Shown here in pieces: positions 28,080-39,355 of a stretch of DNA of 64,000 nt. Origin of the DNA: Mycobacterium sp. SMC-2. GTDB taxonomy: Bacteria; Actinomycetota; Actinomycetes; Mycobacteriales; Mycobacteriaceae. The notes beneath the pieces were generated by a model. That model was not told the origin of the DNA and ran no database searches. It saw only the letters and a list, made by a program, of their open reading frames with translations. Where the stretch lies: assembly GCF_025263485.1 (NCBI RefSeq), contig NZ_CP079863.1:2604001-2668000 (forward strand), given 5' to 3'. Both the position numbers and the translations under genes were made by a program. Positions within the stretch are counted from its first letter, which is position 1. Every line of letters begins with the position of its first letter.

Positions 28080-28943
28080 CTAGCGCTTCTCCGCGTAGGC
28101 CGACCATTCCAGTTGCGAGGCCTTGAGTTTGCGACCTGTCGGCTCGACGTAACGCCGGACGAGTTCGTCGGGGCCGGCTTGCTCGAGCAGCCGCCAACCG
28201 TATTCCCCGATGAAACCGGCGACCTCGTCGGGCTGCAAGCCGAAGTGCCACAACTGCCGGACACTGCGGTACAGCGTGCGCGTACCATACCTATTCGTGC
28301 CGTCGATGAAATCCCTACGGACATAGGTGAATACCAGACGGCTGCCGGGCGCGACCGCGCGTAGCCCCTCCATCGTCCGTCGGACGGTGGCTTCGGTCAG
28401 GTATTGGGTGACGCCCTCGCAGATGAAGAACGTCCGGTAGTCGGTGCGATAGCCATGCTCGGCCAGGGCGGTGAGCAGGTCGTCGCGCTCGAGGTCCAAC
28501 GCCACCTGCCGAACCGACATCGGTGGGCCGCCCAGCACCCGCCGGACCGTCTTGAGCTTCCTGGCGACGTTCACCGGCAGGTCGACCTCGAACACCGGGA
28601 TGCGGACCTGGCGGGTCATGAGGTAGGCGCGGGTGTCGAGCCCAGCGCCCAGGATGACGACCGCGTCGACGCCGTCGAGCGCCTCGGCCAGCTTGTCGCC
28701 GATGAAGCGCTTGCGGCATGCCATGTTCACCCACAGCCCGCGGCCGGACCACTCCGACCCGCGGAGCATCAAGCGGCGCACCGGCGCCGCGCGTGTCGTG
28801 GCCACGAGCCACCGCAGTGGTGCGGGCAAAAACAGTTCCGCGAGGTCGTCGTCCACCAGGCGGCGGCCCGGCGGCTCGTTCTGTTCGACGGCCGTCAACA
28901 CCATGGGACCAAAGACGGTCTGCGCGGCGCGGTTTCGTGCCAT
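28080..28943 (-). CDS. S-adenosylmethionine-dependent methyltransferase (TIGR00027 type, Rv2751-like)
   Basis: 287 aa of the large mycobacterial class of putative O-methyltransferases. The SAM motif VVILGAGLDTRAYLM is at about residues 94-108, followed by the acidic strand FEVDLP, and FICEGVTQYLT (about 172-182) forms the post-motif. The substrate is unknown. It is the last gene of a minus-strand operon, with its ATG 4 nt after the stop of the upstream SDR gene. Confidence 0.88.
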   Translation of the reverse strand: MARNRAAQTVFGPMVLTAVEQNEPPGRRLVDDDLAELFLPAPLRWLVATTRAAPVRRLMLRGSEWSGRGLWVNMACRKRFIGDKLAEALDGVDAVVILGAGLDTRAYLMTRQVRIPVFEVDLPVNVARKLKTVRRVLGGPPMSVRQVALDLERDDLLTALAEHGYRTDYRTFFICEGVTQYLTEATVRRTMEGLRAVAPGSRLVFTYVRRDFIDGTNRYGTRTLYRSVRQLWHFGLQPDEVAGFIGEYGWRLLEQAGPDELVRRYVEPTGRKLKASQLEWSAYAEKR

Positions 28944-28947
28944 GGGA

Positions 28948-29766
28948 CTACTTGTTCAGGAAGCCGGCATCGACCGGGAGCGTCACGCCGGTGATATAGC
29001 GGGCCTGGTCGGACACCAGCCACGCGACCGCGTTGGCGATGTCTTCGACTTGCAGCACCTCGACCGGCATGGCATTGCCCATGGCTCCCGGTGTCTCGGT
29101 CGCGGCGGCCATCTTGGCCAGCCACTCACGGGTGAACTCGTTGTTGATCATCGGGGTTTCGACACCGGACGGGTGGATCGAGTTGACCCGAATATACTGC
29201 GTGGCAAGAAGATTGGCGTATACCCGCATCAACCCCACGACGCCGTGCTTGGCGGCGGCATAGCCGACGGAACCGGCGTCCGGGCTGCCGACACCGGCCA
29301 GCCCGGCGCTCGAACTGATCAGCACGATCGAGCCCCCGGCGCCCTGCTTGACCATGGTCGGAATGGCGGCCTTGATGGTGTTGTAGACGCCGGTGAGGTT
29401 GACGTCGATGACGTCGCGCCAGCCGTCGTCACCGGATTGCATCGGAGCGATACCGGCGTTGGCGACGACGATGTCGAGCCGGCCGAACTCGTCCAGGCCG
29501 GCCTGCAGGGCGGCCGACAGCGATTCCCGGTCGCGGACGTCGCCACGAGCGGCCACGATGCGGGCGCCGGTGTCCTCGACCAGCTTGACGGTTTGCGCCA
29601 GGTCTTCCTCGGTGGCCAGGGCATAGGGGACGCTGGCGATCTGGTCGCACAGGTCGACCGCGATGATGTTCGCGCCGTCGGCGGCCAGTCGCACCGCATG
29701 CGCGCGTCCCTGGCCGCGCGCCGCGCCGGTGATGAAGGCGACCTTGCCTTCGAGTGGCCGGGTCAT
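28948..29766 (-). CDS. Mycofactocin-coupled-type SDR oxidoreductase (Rv2750-like)
   Basis: 272 aa SDR. N-terminal [20 protein letters not shown] and IIAVDLCD are typical of the subfamily with tightly held NAD that is regenerated through mycofactocin. The catalytic residues are Ser in LISSSAGL and YAAAK (about 175-179). The substrate is unknown, likely an alcohol. The ATG overlaps the upstream ABM-domain gene stop by 1 nt, so translation is coupled. Confidence 0.88.
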   Translation of the reverse strand: MTRPLEGKVAFITGAARGQGRAHAVRLAADGANIIAVDLCDQIASVPYALATEEDLAQTVKLVEDTGARIVAARGDVRDRESLSAALQAGLDEFGRLDIVVANAGIAPMQSGDDGWRDVIDVNLTGVYNTIKAAIPTMVKQGAGGSIVLISSSAGLAGVGSPDAGSVGYAAAKHGVVGLMRVYANLLATQYIRVNSIHPSGVETPMINNEFTREWLAKMAAATETPGAMGNAMPVEVLQVEDIANAVAWLVSDQARYITGVTLPVDAGFLNK

Positions 29767-30080
29767 CAGGACCGGAGCTGACCCTTGTCCGGGTCGCCCG
29801 CGGGGACCGGTTGCAGCATCTTGATGTCCGGCGCCCCGGCGAGGTGGTCGCCGGCCGCGGTGAACATCTTGGTGACGGCGGGAGCGGTGCTGTGGGCCTT
29901 GAGCGCCTCGGGGTCCGCCCACTGCTCGACAAAGACGAACGTCTCGCCCGACTGGTGCAATGAATACAACTGGCAGCCCGGTTCGTTGTGCACTTCCTCC
30001 ACCGCCTGCGTGAGAATGTCGCGGACTGTGTCGACCGATTCGGGTTTGACGGTCATGGTGGCAACGACGACGACGGGCAT
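29766..30080 (-). CDS. Antibiotic biosynthesis monooxygenase (ABM)-domain protein (Rv2749-like)
   Basis: 104 aa dimeric ferredoxin-like ABM fold: [20 protein letters not shown] at the N-terminus and the aromatic strand [16 protein letters not shown] (about residues 47-62). Such small proteins are cofactor-free monooxygenases or haem binders; the actual role here is unknown. The ATG at 30080, with AGGAGG upstream, matches the M. tuberculosis length of 104. First gene of the three-gene minus-strand operon. Confidence 0.85.
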   Translation of the reverse strand: MPVVVVATMTVKPESVDTVRDILTQAVEEVHNEPGCQLYSLHQSGETFVFVEQWADPEALKAHSTAPAVTKMFTAAGDHLAGAPDIKMLQPVPAGDPDKGQLRS

Positions 30081-30258
30081 GCTGGGGCCTCCTGGGGCTA
30101 CGGGGTGGGTGACGCGCATGGCTTCTGTTATCTAGGTCACCGGTTGTCCACCCTACTCACGCGGCGCCGCAGCCAACCCGCCAGATGGCTGACCTGCCCG
30201 AGGCGATACCAGTGTGGCGGGTGGTGCAGATGATGTCGATGCGACTACCCTTGCCGAC

Positions 30259-32733
<2,475 letters not shown>

Positions 32734-32795
32734 CGCCGAGCGTGAAACCATTGCGACTTTTCGACCGATTTTTCGCAACCGCTTCACGCTCGGCG
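32734..32795. terminator. Bidirectional terminator-like hairpin between ftsK and argA
   Basis: CGCCGAGCGTGAA (32734-32746) is the exact reverse complement of TTCACGCTCGGCG (32783-32795), giving a 13-bp stem. The loop holds a second short pair, TTGCGA (from 32751) with TCGCAA (32773-32778). It lies exactly between the convergent stops. Confidence 0.8.
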
Positions 32796-32797
32796 CA

Positions 32798-33313
32798 TCA
32801 CAGCACCAGCAACATCCGGGAGTTGCCGAGGATGTTGGGCTTGACGTAGCTCAGATCCAGGAACTCCGCGACACCGATGTCGTAGGAGCGGCACATCTCC
32901 TCGAACACCTCGGCGGTCACCGGCGTGCCCTCGATCTCGGTGAAGCCGTGCTTGCCGAAGAACTCGGTCTCGAAGGTGAGCACGAAAAGCCGCTTGAGCT
33001 GCAACTCGCGCGCGACCTCGAGCAACCGGTCGACGATCGCGTGGCCGATGCCGTGGCCGGTCATCGACGGGGCTACGGCGACGGTACGGATCTCGCCCAG
33101 GTCGGACCACATCACATGCAGTGCGCCGCAACCGACCACGTCACCGTCGCGTTCGGCCACCCAGAACTCCTGGACGGCCTCGTACAGCGTCACCAGATTC
33201 TTCTCGAGCAGGATCTTGCCCGCGTACGTGTCGACGAGTTGCTTGATCGCGGGGACATCGGACGTTCGCGCGCGTCGCACCACCGGTTGATAGTCATGCG
33301 AACTTTCGGTCAC
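32798..33313 (-). CDS. argA: N-acetylglutamate synthase ArgA (GNAT type)
   Basis: 171 aa short actinobacterial ArgA, a lone GNAT domain that acetylates glutamate in the first step of arginine synthesis. Acetyl-CoA loop AVAPSMTGHGIGHAIV (about residues 78-93); C-terminal VKPNILGNSRMLLVL is identical to Rv2747 as remembered. The GTG at 33313 is chosen by alignment with the M. tuberculosis N-terminus, and a minus-strand TACAGT lies five nt upstream; an in-frame ATG at 33331 would add six residues. Confidence 0.93.
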   Translation of the reverse strand: MTESSHDYQPVVRRARTSDVPAIKQLVDTYAGKILLEKNLVTLYEAVQEFWVAERDGDVVGCGALHVMWSDLGEIRTVAVAPSMTGHGIGHAIVDRLLEVARELQLKRLFVLTFETEFFGKHGFTEIEGTPVTAEVFEEMCRSYDIGVAEFLDLSYVKPNILGNSRMLLVL

Positions 33314-33368
33314 GGCTAACTGTATCGGCATCGAAGACGGGTGCGCTGGTACCAGTTATTCTGTTGCG

Positions 33369-33968
33369 GTGTCGGGGCAGCCGCAAACGGGTCCGATGGC
33401 AGGCCGCGTCCATATCGCAAACCTCGCCAACACCCTGACGTTGCTGCGGCTGGTGATGGTTCCCATCTTCCTACTCGCGCTGTTCGCCAAGGACGGTCAC
33501 GATATCGCCTTCCGGGTCGTGGCTTTCGTGATCTTCACGTGCGCCTGCATCACCGATCGGCTGGACGGCCTGCTGGCCCGCAATTACGGCATGGCAACCG
33601 AATTCGGGGCGTTCGTCGATCCCATCGCGGACAAGACGCTGGTCGGATCGGCGCTGATCGGGCTGTCGATGCTCGGTGACCTGCCGTGGTGGGTCACGGT
33701 GGTGATCCTGGCGCGCGAGTTCGGGGTGACCGTGCTGCGGCTGGCCGTGATCCGCCGCGGGGTCATCCCGGCCAGCTGGGGCGGCAAAGTCAAGACGGTG
33801 GTACAGGCGGTGGCGATCGGCTTGTTTGTCCTGCCTTGGGCAGGAACGCCCGGGCCGTTCCGGGTGGTGGCGGCGGTGGTGATGGGTGCGGCCATGGTGC
33901 TGACGATCGTCACCGGCATCGACTATGTGGTGTCGACCGTGCGTGAAGTGCGCCGGACGACCCACTGA
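33369..33968 (+). CDS. pgsA3: CDP-alcohol phosphatidyltransferase (PgsA3)
   Basis: 199 aa membrane enzyme with several hydrophobic helices. The CDP-alcohol motif DG-x2-AR-x8-G-x3-D-x3-D is intact (DGLLAR...GAFVDPIAD, about residues 67-89). Members join CDP-diacylglycerol to an alcohol phosphate, probably phosphatidylglycerophosphate here. GTG start with TATTCT (33357-33362) six nt before it. It precedes clgR as in M. tuberculosis. Confidence 0.92.
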   Translation: MSGQPQTGPMAGRVHIANLANTLTLLRLVMVPIFLLALFAKDGHDIAFRVVAFVIFTCACITDRLDGLLARNYGMATEFGAFVDPIADKTLVGSALIGLSMLGDLPWWVTVVILAREFGVTVLRLAVIRRGVIPASWGGKVKTVVQAVAIGLFVLPWAGTPGPFRVVAAVVMGAAMVLTIVTGIDYVVSTVREVRRTTH

Positions 33969-33985
33969 TTCTCTTCTCGCTGAAC

Positions 33986-34013
33986 GGGAACCAAGACCCC
34001 CGCGCCCGCGTTT
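33986..34013 (+). promoter_or_regulatory. clgR: SigE-like promoter of clgR
   Basis: GGGAACC (33986-33992), a 16-nt spacer and CGTTT (34009-34013) match the SigE-type consensus GGAAC/CGTT. Control of clgR and the downstream 35-kDa (PspA) gene by SigE is established in M. tuberculosis. The site is 72 bp upstream of the ATG. Confidence 0.65.
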
Positions 34014-34084
34014 CACGTAGTGAGCGCCTGCCGGACGGGTCGATTCCGCCCCGCGCGGGCTGACTGGACGAAGGAGGGGCAGAC

Positions 34085-34435
34085 ATGCCGCCATTGGTGC
34101 GCGAGGTCATCGGCGACGTGCTGCGCGAGGCCCGGACGACACAGGGCCGGACGCTGCGCGAGGTGTCCGATTCGGCGCGGGTGAGTCTCGGATATCTGTC
34201 CGAGGTGGAGCGCGGGCGCAAGGAGCCGTCCAGCGAGCTGCTCAACGCGATCTGCGACGCGCTAGCGGTCCCGATCTCGTCGGTGCTCACCGACGCCGGC
34301 GAGCGGATGGCCGGCGTCGAAAGGGCTCACGAAAGGGCGGCCCACGGTACCCCCGCCGACGCTCTGCGCGGTCCCAGCATCGACGCCGACACCAAGGTCG
34401 TCATCCCGCCGGTGGCTTCTCTGGCGATCGCCTGA
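34085..34435 (+). CDS. clgR: Transcriptional regulator ClgR
   Basis: 116 aa Cro/C1-type regulator. The helix-turn-helix occupies about residues 10-65 ([40 protein letters not shown], read in parts). ClgR activates clp protease genes and the psp system under envelope stress in M. tuberculosis. SD GAAGGAGGGG precedes the ATG. A SigE-like promoter lies upstream, and pspA and pspM follow in the same direction. Confidence 0.95.
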   Translation: MPPLVREVIGDVLREARTTQGRTLREVSDSARVSLGYLSEVERGRKEPSSELLNAICDALAVPISSVLTDAGERMAGVERAHERAAHGTPADALRGPSIDADTKVVIPPVASLAIA

Positions 34436-34561
34436 GCGTGCCCGGCGCAACGATCCAGCGCCAGGGGTAGGGCGATCGGCGCCGACCCACTAAATTGAGC
34501 GACAAGAGACGGCCCATCCAGGGGCCATCCGGCCCCCAAGAAGCGAAGGTGGAGCTCACTC

Positions 34562-35392
34562 ATGGCCAATCCGTTCGTCAAAGCGTGGAAGTACCTCATG
34601 GCGCTGTTCAACGCGAAGATCGACGAGCACGCCGACCCCAAAGTGCAGATTCAGCAGGCCATCGAGGAAGCGCAACGCACGCACCAGGCGCTGACCCAGC
34701 AGGCCGCCCAGGTGATCGGCAACCAGCGCCAACTCGAGATGCGGCTCAACCGGCAACTCGCTGACATCGAAAAGCTGCAGGTCAACGTGCGTCAGGCCCT
34801 GACGCTGGCCGATCAGGCCACCGCCGCCGGCGATGCCGCCAAGGCGACCGAGTACAACAACGCCGCCGAGGCGTTCGCGGCCCAGCTGGTGACCGCCGAG
34901 CAGAGCGTCGAGGACCTCAAGACGCTGCACGATCAGGCCCTGAGCGCGGCCGCCCAGGCCAAGAAGGCGGTCGAGCAGAACGCGATGGTGCTGCAGCAGA
35001 AGATCGCCGAGCGCACCAAGCTGCTCAGCCAGCTCGAGCAGGCGAAGATGCAGGAACAGGTGAGCGCCTCGCTGCGGTCGATGAGCGAAATCGCGGCGCC
35101 CGGCAACGTGCCCAGCCTCGACGAGGTGCGCGACAAGATCGAACGCCGCTACGCCAACGCGATCGGATCGGCCGAGCTCGCGCAGGGTTCGGTGCAAGGC
35201 CGCATGCTCGAGGTCGAGCAGGCGGGCGTACAGATGGCCGGTCACTCCAGGCTGGAGCAGATCCGCGCGTCGATGCGCGGCGAAGCGTTACCGACCGGTG
35301 GGACCCCCGCCGCCGGGGCCACTCCGGAGGCGACCCCCGCGCCCGCCGAGACCGCCGGGGGCGCCGTCACCGAGAAGCCCTTTGGCCAGTAG
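34562..35392 (+). CDS. pspA: Phage shock protein A homolog (35-kDa protein)
   Basis: 276 aa, almost wholly helical, coiled-coil PspA/IM30 family protein that binds stressed inner membrane. N-terminal amphipathic [17 protein letters not shown] (residues 4-20) is the membrane helix. Long Q/A-rich coiled coils run to about 235, then a Pro/Ala/Thr-rich tail of about 40 residues. Matches the Rv2744c antigen. In M. tuberculosis it forms a stress module with ClgR, PspM and PspN. Confidence 0.95.
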   Translation: MANPFVKAWKYLMALFNAKIDEHADPKVQIQQAIEEAQRTHQALTQQAAQVIGNQRQLEMRLNRQLADIEKLQVNVRQALTLADQATAAGDAAKATEYNNAAEAFAAQLVTAEQSVEDLKTLHDQALSAAAQAKKAVEQNAMVLQQKIAERTKLLSQLEQAKMQEQVSASLRSMSEIAAPGNVPSLDEVRDKIERRYANAIGSAELAQGSVQGRMLEVEQAGVQMAGHSRLEQIRASMRGEALPTGGTPAAGATPEATPAPAETAGGAVTEKPFGQ

Positions 35393-35401
35393 CCCGGTGT
35401 C

Positions 35402-36211
35402 GTGGCGGTGAGCGAGACGCGGCGCGGGCTCTGGCGCACGTTGCTGGGGCGCGGGTTGGCCACCGCCGCCGACATTTCCGGCCTGGTGGCCCAGAAGCTC
35501 AGCGCTGCCGCGGATCCGCGGGCGCGGCTGCTGCGGCGACGCCGACGCGCGCTGCGGTGGGGCCTGATATTCGCCGCCGGCTGCGTGTTCTGGGCGGTGG
35601 TGACGATGCTGCTGGCGGCCTGGGGATGGTTCGCGCTGCTGCTGGAGATCACCGGCGCCGTCGCGGTCATCATGGCCGTCCCGGCCACGCTGCTGTTGCT
35701 GCGCTACAGGTGGCTGCGGTCCGAGCCGCTGCCGGCTCCCCGGCCGGCCAACGTGCGTCGGCTGCCGCCGCCCGGCTCGGCGGCGCGGCCCGCGATGTAC
35801 GCGCTGGGCGCCTCCGAGCGGGGCTTCCTCTCCCTGCTGAACGTGATCGAGCGGGGCTCGATGTTGCCCACCGCCGAAATCAGCGACCTGACCGCGGCGG
35901 CCAACAAGACCTCGGCGGCCATGGCGGCCACCGCCGCGGAGGTGGTGTCGATGGAGCGGGCGGCTCAGTCCAGCGAATCATCGCGGGCGTACCTGGTGCC
36001 TACCATCAACGCGTTCACCGCGCAGTTGAGTGCCGGCGTTCGCCAGTACAACGAAATGGTCACCGCCGCAGCACAGTTGGTGTCCTCGGCCAACGGCGAT
36101 CAGCTGGCCGCCTCGCAGCGCTACCGCGCCGAGCTGGCCGGGGCCACCGACCGGCTGGTCGGTTGGGCGCAGGCGTTCGACGAACTCGGCGGTTTGCGCG
36201 GCGCCAGCTAG
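35402..36211 (+). CDS. pspM: PspM-like membrane protein (Rv2743c-like)
   Basis: 269 aa with two adjacent transmembrane helices (about residues 51-70 and 75-98), a basic N-terminal segment (LLRRRRRALR) and a long soluble C-terminal part. In M. tuberculosis PspM anchors PspA at the membrane. The start is GTG at 35402; another GTG six nt downstream is possible. It begins 9 nt after pspA. pspN (Rv2742c), normally next, is absent: the following gene is ephG on the other strand. Confidence 0.88.
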   Translation: MAVSETRRGLWRTLLGRGLATAADISGLVAQKLSAAADPRARLLRRRRRALRWGLIFAAGCVFWAVVTMLLAAWGWFALLLEITGAVAVIMAVPATLLLLRYRWLRSEPLPAPRPANVRRLPPPGSAARPAMYALGASERGFLSLLNVIERGSMLPTAEISDLTAAANKTSAAMAATAAEVVSMERAAQSSESSRAYLVPTINAFTAQLSAGVRQYNEMVTAAAQLVSSANGDQLAASQRYRAELAGATDRLVGWAQAFDELGGLRGAS

Positions 36212-36218
36212 TCGCGGC

Positions 36219-36650
36219 CTAGAACGTCGCCCTCAGCGACGGCAGCACCACCGCCGCCAGGCCACGAAGGGTGGCCTTGAACATGTCGAAGAAGTCGAAG
36301 TAGTCGCGCCACAACGTGATTCGCCCGTTGTGGACCTCGAACACGCCGCACACCCAGAACTGAAGCCGCAGCGGGCCGAAGATCAGGGCGTCGCTGCGCT
36401 CGGTCAGCACCGCCCCGCCGTCGGCAGCGATGCGGTGGATCTTCACCTCGAAGGCGGCGCGGCCGTCCATCTGGCGAAACAGCTTCATGGCCCTGACGCG
36501 GCCGTGGATCGTCGGCAGCCCGACGTTTTCGTAGACGAGGTTGTCGTCCAGTGCCGCGTCTGCGGCGTCGTAATCCGCGTCCTGCAGGGCGTTCAGAAAG
36601 CTCTCGACCGTGCGGATGTTCGCAACGGTCGTCCCGGTCACCTCGGTCAT
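36219..36650 (-). CDS. ephG: Limonene-1,2-epoxide hydrolase-like protein EphG
   Basis: 143 aa cone-shaped LEH/SnoaL-like fold. Motifs include FLNALQDADYDAADAALDD (about residues 18-36), VGLPTIHGRVRAMKLF (43-58), and the C-terminal GRITLWRDYFDFFDM, where the LEH Arg-Asp pair is expected. M. tuberculosis EphG (Rv2740) hydrolyses epoxides, including cholesterol-derived ones in vitro. Minus-strand TACGCT (36658-36663) seven nt before the ATG. Convergent with pspM. Confidence 0.87.
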   Translation of the reverse strand: MTEVTGTTVANIRTVESFLNALQDADYDAADAALDDNLVYENVGLPTIHGRVRAMKLFRQMDGRAAFEVKIHRIAADGGAVLTERSDALIFGPLRLQFWVCGVFEVHNGRITLWRDYFDFFDMFKATLRGLAAVVLPSLRATF

Positions 36651-36703
36651 GATGGCCAGCGTAGGCGAGTGCTGCCGTCGCCCCCTGTGGCAGGGTAGGG
36701 CCG

Positions 36704-37864
36704 ATGCGCGTCGCCGTGGTCGCCGGGCCGGATCCCGGGCACTCGTTTCCCGCGATTGCGCTGTGCCAACGCTTCGCCGAAGCCGGCGACGAGCCCACGC
36801 TGTTCACCGGTGAGGAGTGGCTCGACATCGCACGCGCCGCCGGCGTCGGCGCCGTCCCGCTGGAAGGGCTGGTGGCCACCGACGAGGACGTCGATGCCGG
36901 GGCCCGGATCCATCGGCGCGCGGCGCGAATGGCCGTGCTCAACGTGCCGGCGCTGCGCGAGCTGGCGCCCGACCTGGTGGTGTCCGACGTCATCACCGCC
37001 GGCGGCGGCATGGCCGCCGAACTGCTGGACATCCCCTGGATCGAGCTCAACCCGCATCCGCTGTACCTGCCCTCGAAGGGATTGCCGCCGATCGGCAGTG
37101 GACTGGCGCCGGGCACCGGCATCCGCGGACGGCTCCGCGATGCCACGATGCGGGCGCTCACCGCGCGGTCCTGGCGCGCGGGCCTGCGGCAGCGCGCGGC
37201 CGTACGGGTCGAGATCGGACTACCGGCCCGCGACCCCGGGCCGCTGCGGCGGCTGATCGCCACCCTGCCCGCCCTCGAGGTGCCGCGGCCGGACTGGCCG
37301 GCGGAGGCCGTCGTGGTGGGCCCGCTGCACTTCGAACCGACCGATCGGGTGCTGGACATCCCGGCGGGCACCGGGCCCGTGGTGGTGGTGGCGCCGTCGA
37401 CCGCATTGACCGGGACCGAGGGGCTGGCGGAGGTGGCGCTGGCCCACCTGCGGCCGGGGGAGACGCTGCCGGCCGGATCACGGCTGGTGGTCTCGCGGCT
37501 GGCGGGCGCGGACCTGCAGGCGCCGCCCTGGGCGGTGGTCGGGCTGGGCAGCCAGGCCGAATTGTTGAGGCACGCCGACCTGGTGATCTGCGGCGGCGGG
37601 CACGGCATGGTGGCCAAGACGCTGTTGGCCGGGGTGCCGCTGGTGGCGGTGCCCGGCGGCGGGGATCAGTGGGAGATGGCCAACCGGGTGGTCCGGCAGG
37701 GCAGCGGGCGGCTGATCCGGCCGCTGACCGCCGAGGCGCTGGTCGCCGCGGTGAACGAGGTGTTGTCATCACCCCGTTACCGCGAGGCCGCCCAACGCGC
37801 CGCCGCTAGCATCACCGGCGTGGCGGATCCGGTCCGGGTGTGCCACGAAGCGCTGGCAAGATGA
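36704..37864 (+). CDS. UGT/MGT-like glycosyltransferase (Rv2739c-like)
   Basis: 386 aa GT-B protein of the macroside/UDP-glycosyltransferase type. The N-terminal AGPDPGHSFPAIALCQRF (residues 7-24) gives the acceptor-domain His; the C-terminal donor-binding segment CGGGHGMVAKTLLAGVPLVAV-P-GGGDQ is at about 300-328 (PSPG-like). It transfers a sugar to an unknown small hydrophobic acceptor. No tight operon partner; the next gene starts 31 nt later. Confidence 0.88.
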   Translation: MRVAVVAGPDPGHSFPAIALCQRFAEAGDEPTLFTGEEWLDIARAAGVGAVPLEGLVATDEDVDAGARIHRRAARMAVLNVPALRELAPDLVVSDVITAGGGMAAELLDIPWIELNPHPLYLPSKGLPPIGSGLAPGTGIRGRLRDATMRALTARSWRAGLRQRAAVRVEIGLPARDPGPLRRLIATLPALEVPRPDWPAEAVVVGPLHFEPTDRVLDIPAGTGPVVVVAPSTALTGTEGLAEVALAHLRPGETLPAGSRLVVSRLAGADLQAPPWAVVGLGSQAELLRHADLVICGGGHGMVAKTLLAGVPLVAVPGGGDQWEMANRVVRQGSGRLIRPLTAEALVAAVNEVLSSPRYREAAQRAAASITGVADPVRVCHEALAR

Positions 37865-37895
37865 TCGCCTTGTTCGCGACAGGAGGGCAACGGCA

Positions 37896-38159
37896 ATGAA
37901 GACGATCGCGGCCGGCGGCCTGCTTGTCGCCCTGGTGTACGGCTCGGGCGTCGCCCACGCCGACAGCGGTGACGAGCAGCAGGCATGCCAGTTGATGGAC
38001 GACCCGGTGGGCGCTCAACAGGGATTCGCGCCGGCCGAATACGCCTTCATGCAGTTGCGCTCGAGAATGTCGGCCGAGCGCGCGCGGACCATCATGTCCG
38101 AGGCCGTCCAGGACTACTGCCCCAATCACCTGATCGACCTGCCGGCCAGCTGGCGCTGA
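37896..38159 (+). CDS. Small exported DUF732-like protein
   Basis: 87 aa. A signal peptide (MKT, hydrophobic core, cleavage after AHA at about residue 22) is followed by a mature domain of about 65 residues with two Cys (C30 and C76) positioned for a disulphide, as in DUF732 proteins of mycobacteria. Function unknown. AGGAGGG is just upstream. Not part of the M. tuberculosis gene order here. Confidence 0.78.
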   Translation: MKTIAAGGLLVALVYGSGVAHADSGDEQQACQLMDDPVGAQQGFAPAEYAFMQLRSRMSAERARTIMSEAVQDYCPNHLIDLPASWR

Positions 38160-38202
38160 TGCGGCCGGTGTCCGATCGCTGCCCGGTGGGTATCTTGCTG
38201 GC

Positions 38203-38397
38203 GTGCGGCTAACGGAATTCAACGAGCGGGTCGTCCTGCGATTCGGCGCGGCGTATGGATCTTCGGTGTTGGCGGACCACGTGCTGACCGGTTTCAACGG
38301 CCGCACCGCCGCGCAGGCGATCGACGACGGGGTCGATCCCCGCGACGTGTGGCGGGCCCTGTGCGTGGACTTCGACGTGCCGCGCGAGCAGTGGTGA
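38203..38397 (+). CDS. DUF3046 protein (Rv2738c-like)
   Basis: 64 aa: begins MRLTEFNERV and contains GFNGRTAAQAIDDGVDPRDVWRALC-type sequence, characteristic of the small actinobacterial DUF3046 family conserved next to recA. Function unknown. GTG start with TATCTT (38191-38196) six nt upstream, so probably leaderless. Synteny with recA supports the call. Confidence 0.88.
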   Translation: MRLTEFNERVVLRFGAAYGSSVLADHVLTGFNGRTAAQAIDDGVDPRDVWRALCVDFDVPREQW

Positions 38398-38400
38398 GGC

Positions 38401-39069
38401 CTATCCGCCTGTGGAGCGGGGAAGGACGCAGTCGCCACACACGGACCGCCCAGGCAGGCGATAGAACAGGCAGCAGCTGCTACGCCTGAAGTCGAGATGC
38501 GGGCCGGTCACGATGCCGGATCCGGCCAGCATGCCGGTGCCCAGCAGCGAGTTCGTGATGCCGACGATCGGGCCGCGCAGGTCGGGCCGCGCCGAGAGGA
38601 GCGCCCGGGACGCCCCGATGAGCGCGGAGGCGACATTGCCCGCCAGCAAGGCGGGCGCCAGCTTGACCCGCAGGCCGGCGGCGAGCGGCTCCATGTGCTG
38701 TTCGATGACGATGCGGTAGAGCAACTTCGCCGGCGGCTGGTCGACCGCTTGTCCGACGGGCGCGGGTAACCGCAGTCGGGCCCCGTCGTCGGCCCGCTGC
38801 AGGTCGTCGAGGTCGGGGACGACGCCATGACCCAGCGCGCATGCGAGCACGGGCGACCACAGGCGGGTGGCGTGGCCGAGATGAACCAGCGAGGCGGCGA
38901 TCCGCAGGTCCGTCGTGCGGTAGCGCCGGGCGGTGGCGTCGACCAAGTCGGTGAAGCCGTCGGCGTAGGACCGGCCGACCGGGTGCCAGCCGGTCGCGTC
39001 GCCGCCCACGGTCAACGCGAAAAACCCGTTGTAGGAAGAGGTTTCGGCTAGCTCAGCGGAGATGTCCAT
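38401..39069 (-). CDS. FhuF-like ferric-siderophore reductase
   Basis: 222 aa. The C-terminus carries C199-C200-x10-C211-x2-C214 (CC...VCGDC), the [2Fe-2S] signature of FhuF ferric iron reductases, which release iron from siderophores. The rest of the protein has no other motif. The start at 39069 is weakly supported (GAGAG upstream). It lies between the DUF3046 gene and recA, on the opposite strand, where M. tuberculosis has no gene. No IdeR-type iron box is evident upstream, so iron control remains open. Confidence 0.82.
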   Translation of the reverse strand: MDISAELAETSSYNGFFALTVGGDATGWHPVGRSYADGFTDLVDATARRYRTTDLRIAASLVHLGHATRLWSPVLACALGHGVVPDLDDLQRADDGARLRLPAPVGQAVDQPPAKLLYRIVIEQHMEPLAAGLRVKLAPALLAGNVASALIGASRALLSARPDLRGPIVGITNSLLGTGMLAGSGIVTGPHLDFRRSSCCLFYRLPGRSVCGDCVLPRSTGG

Positions 39070-39231
39070 GTATCTCTCAAGGGGAAATCCGCCCCAGTTG
39101 TGGTGAGGAAGCGCCGACGGTGAGTGTCTGGCTCTCGGGTGAGGCGTCCCCATCGCTAACAGGCCCCGTCGGCGCCTGTCGGTAGCAGATGTTGCCACAC
39201 AGGCTGGCGGGGTCCGGCGTGTCCACTTGAA

Positions 39232-39247
39232 TCGAACAGGTGTTCGG
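39232..39247. promoter_or_regulatory. recA: LexA (SOS) box upstream of recA
   Basis: TCGAACAGGTGTTCGG matches TCGAAC-N4-GTTCGA in 11 of the 12 defined positions. It lies 109 bp before the recA ATG and marks the LexA-controlled recA promoter. Confidence 0.88.
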
Positions 39248-39276
39248 CTACTGTGGGGAACGTTCGGTGAGTCAAC

Positions 39277-39299
39277 TTGTCGGTGGCCTTCCCTAGTGT
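39277..39299 (+). promoter_or_regulatory. recA: PafBC-type (RecA-NDp) promoter of recA
   Basis: TTGTCGGTG (39277-39285), an 8-nt spacer and TAGTGT (39294-39299) match TTGTCRGTG-N8-TAnnnT, the LexA-independent DNA-damage promoter of mycobacteria. It lies downstream of the SOS box, so recA has two damage-responsive promoters. Confidence 0.85.
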
Positions 39300-39355
39300 C
39301 ACGGCCAACCGACCGATACCGGTCACCGAACACACCGAACCATAGGAGAGGCACC

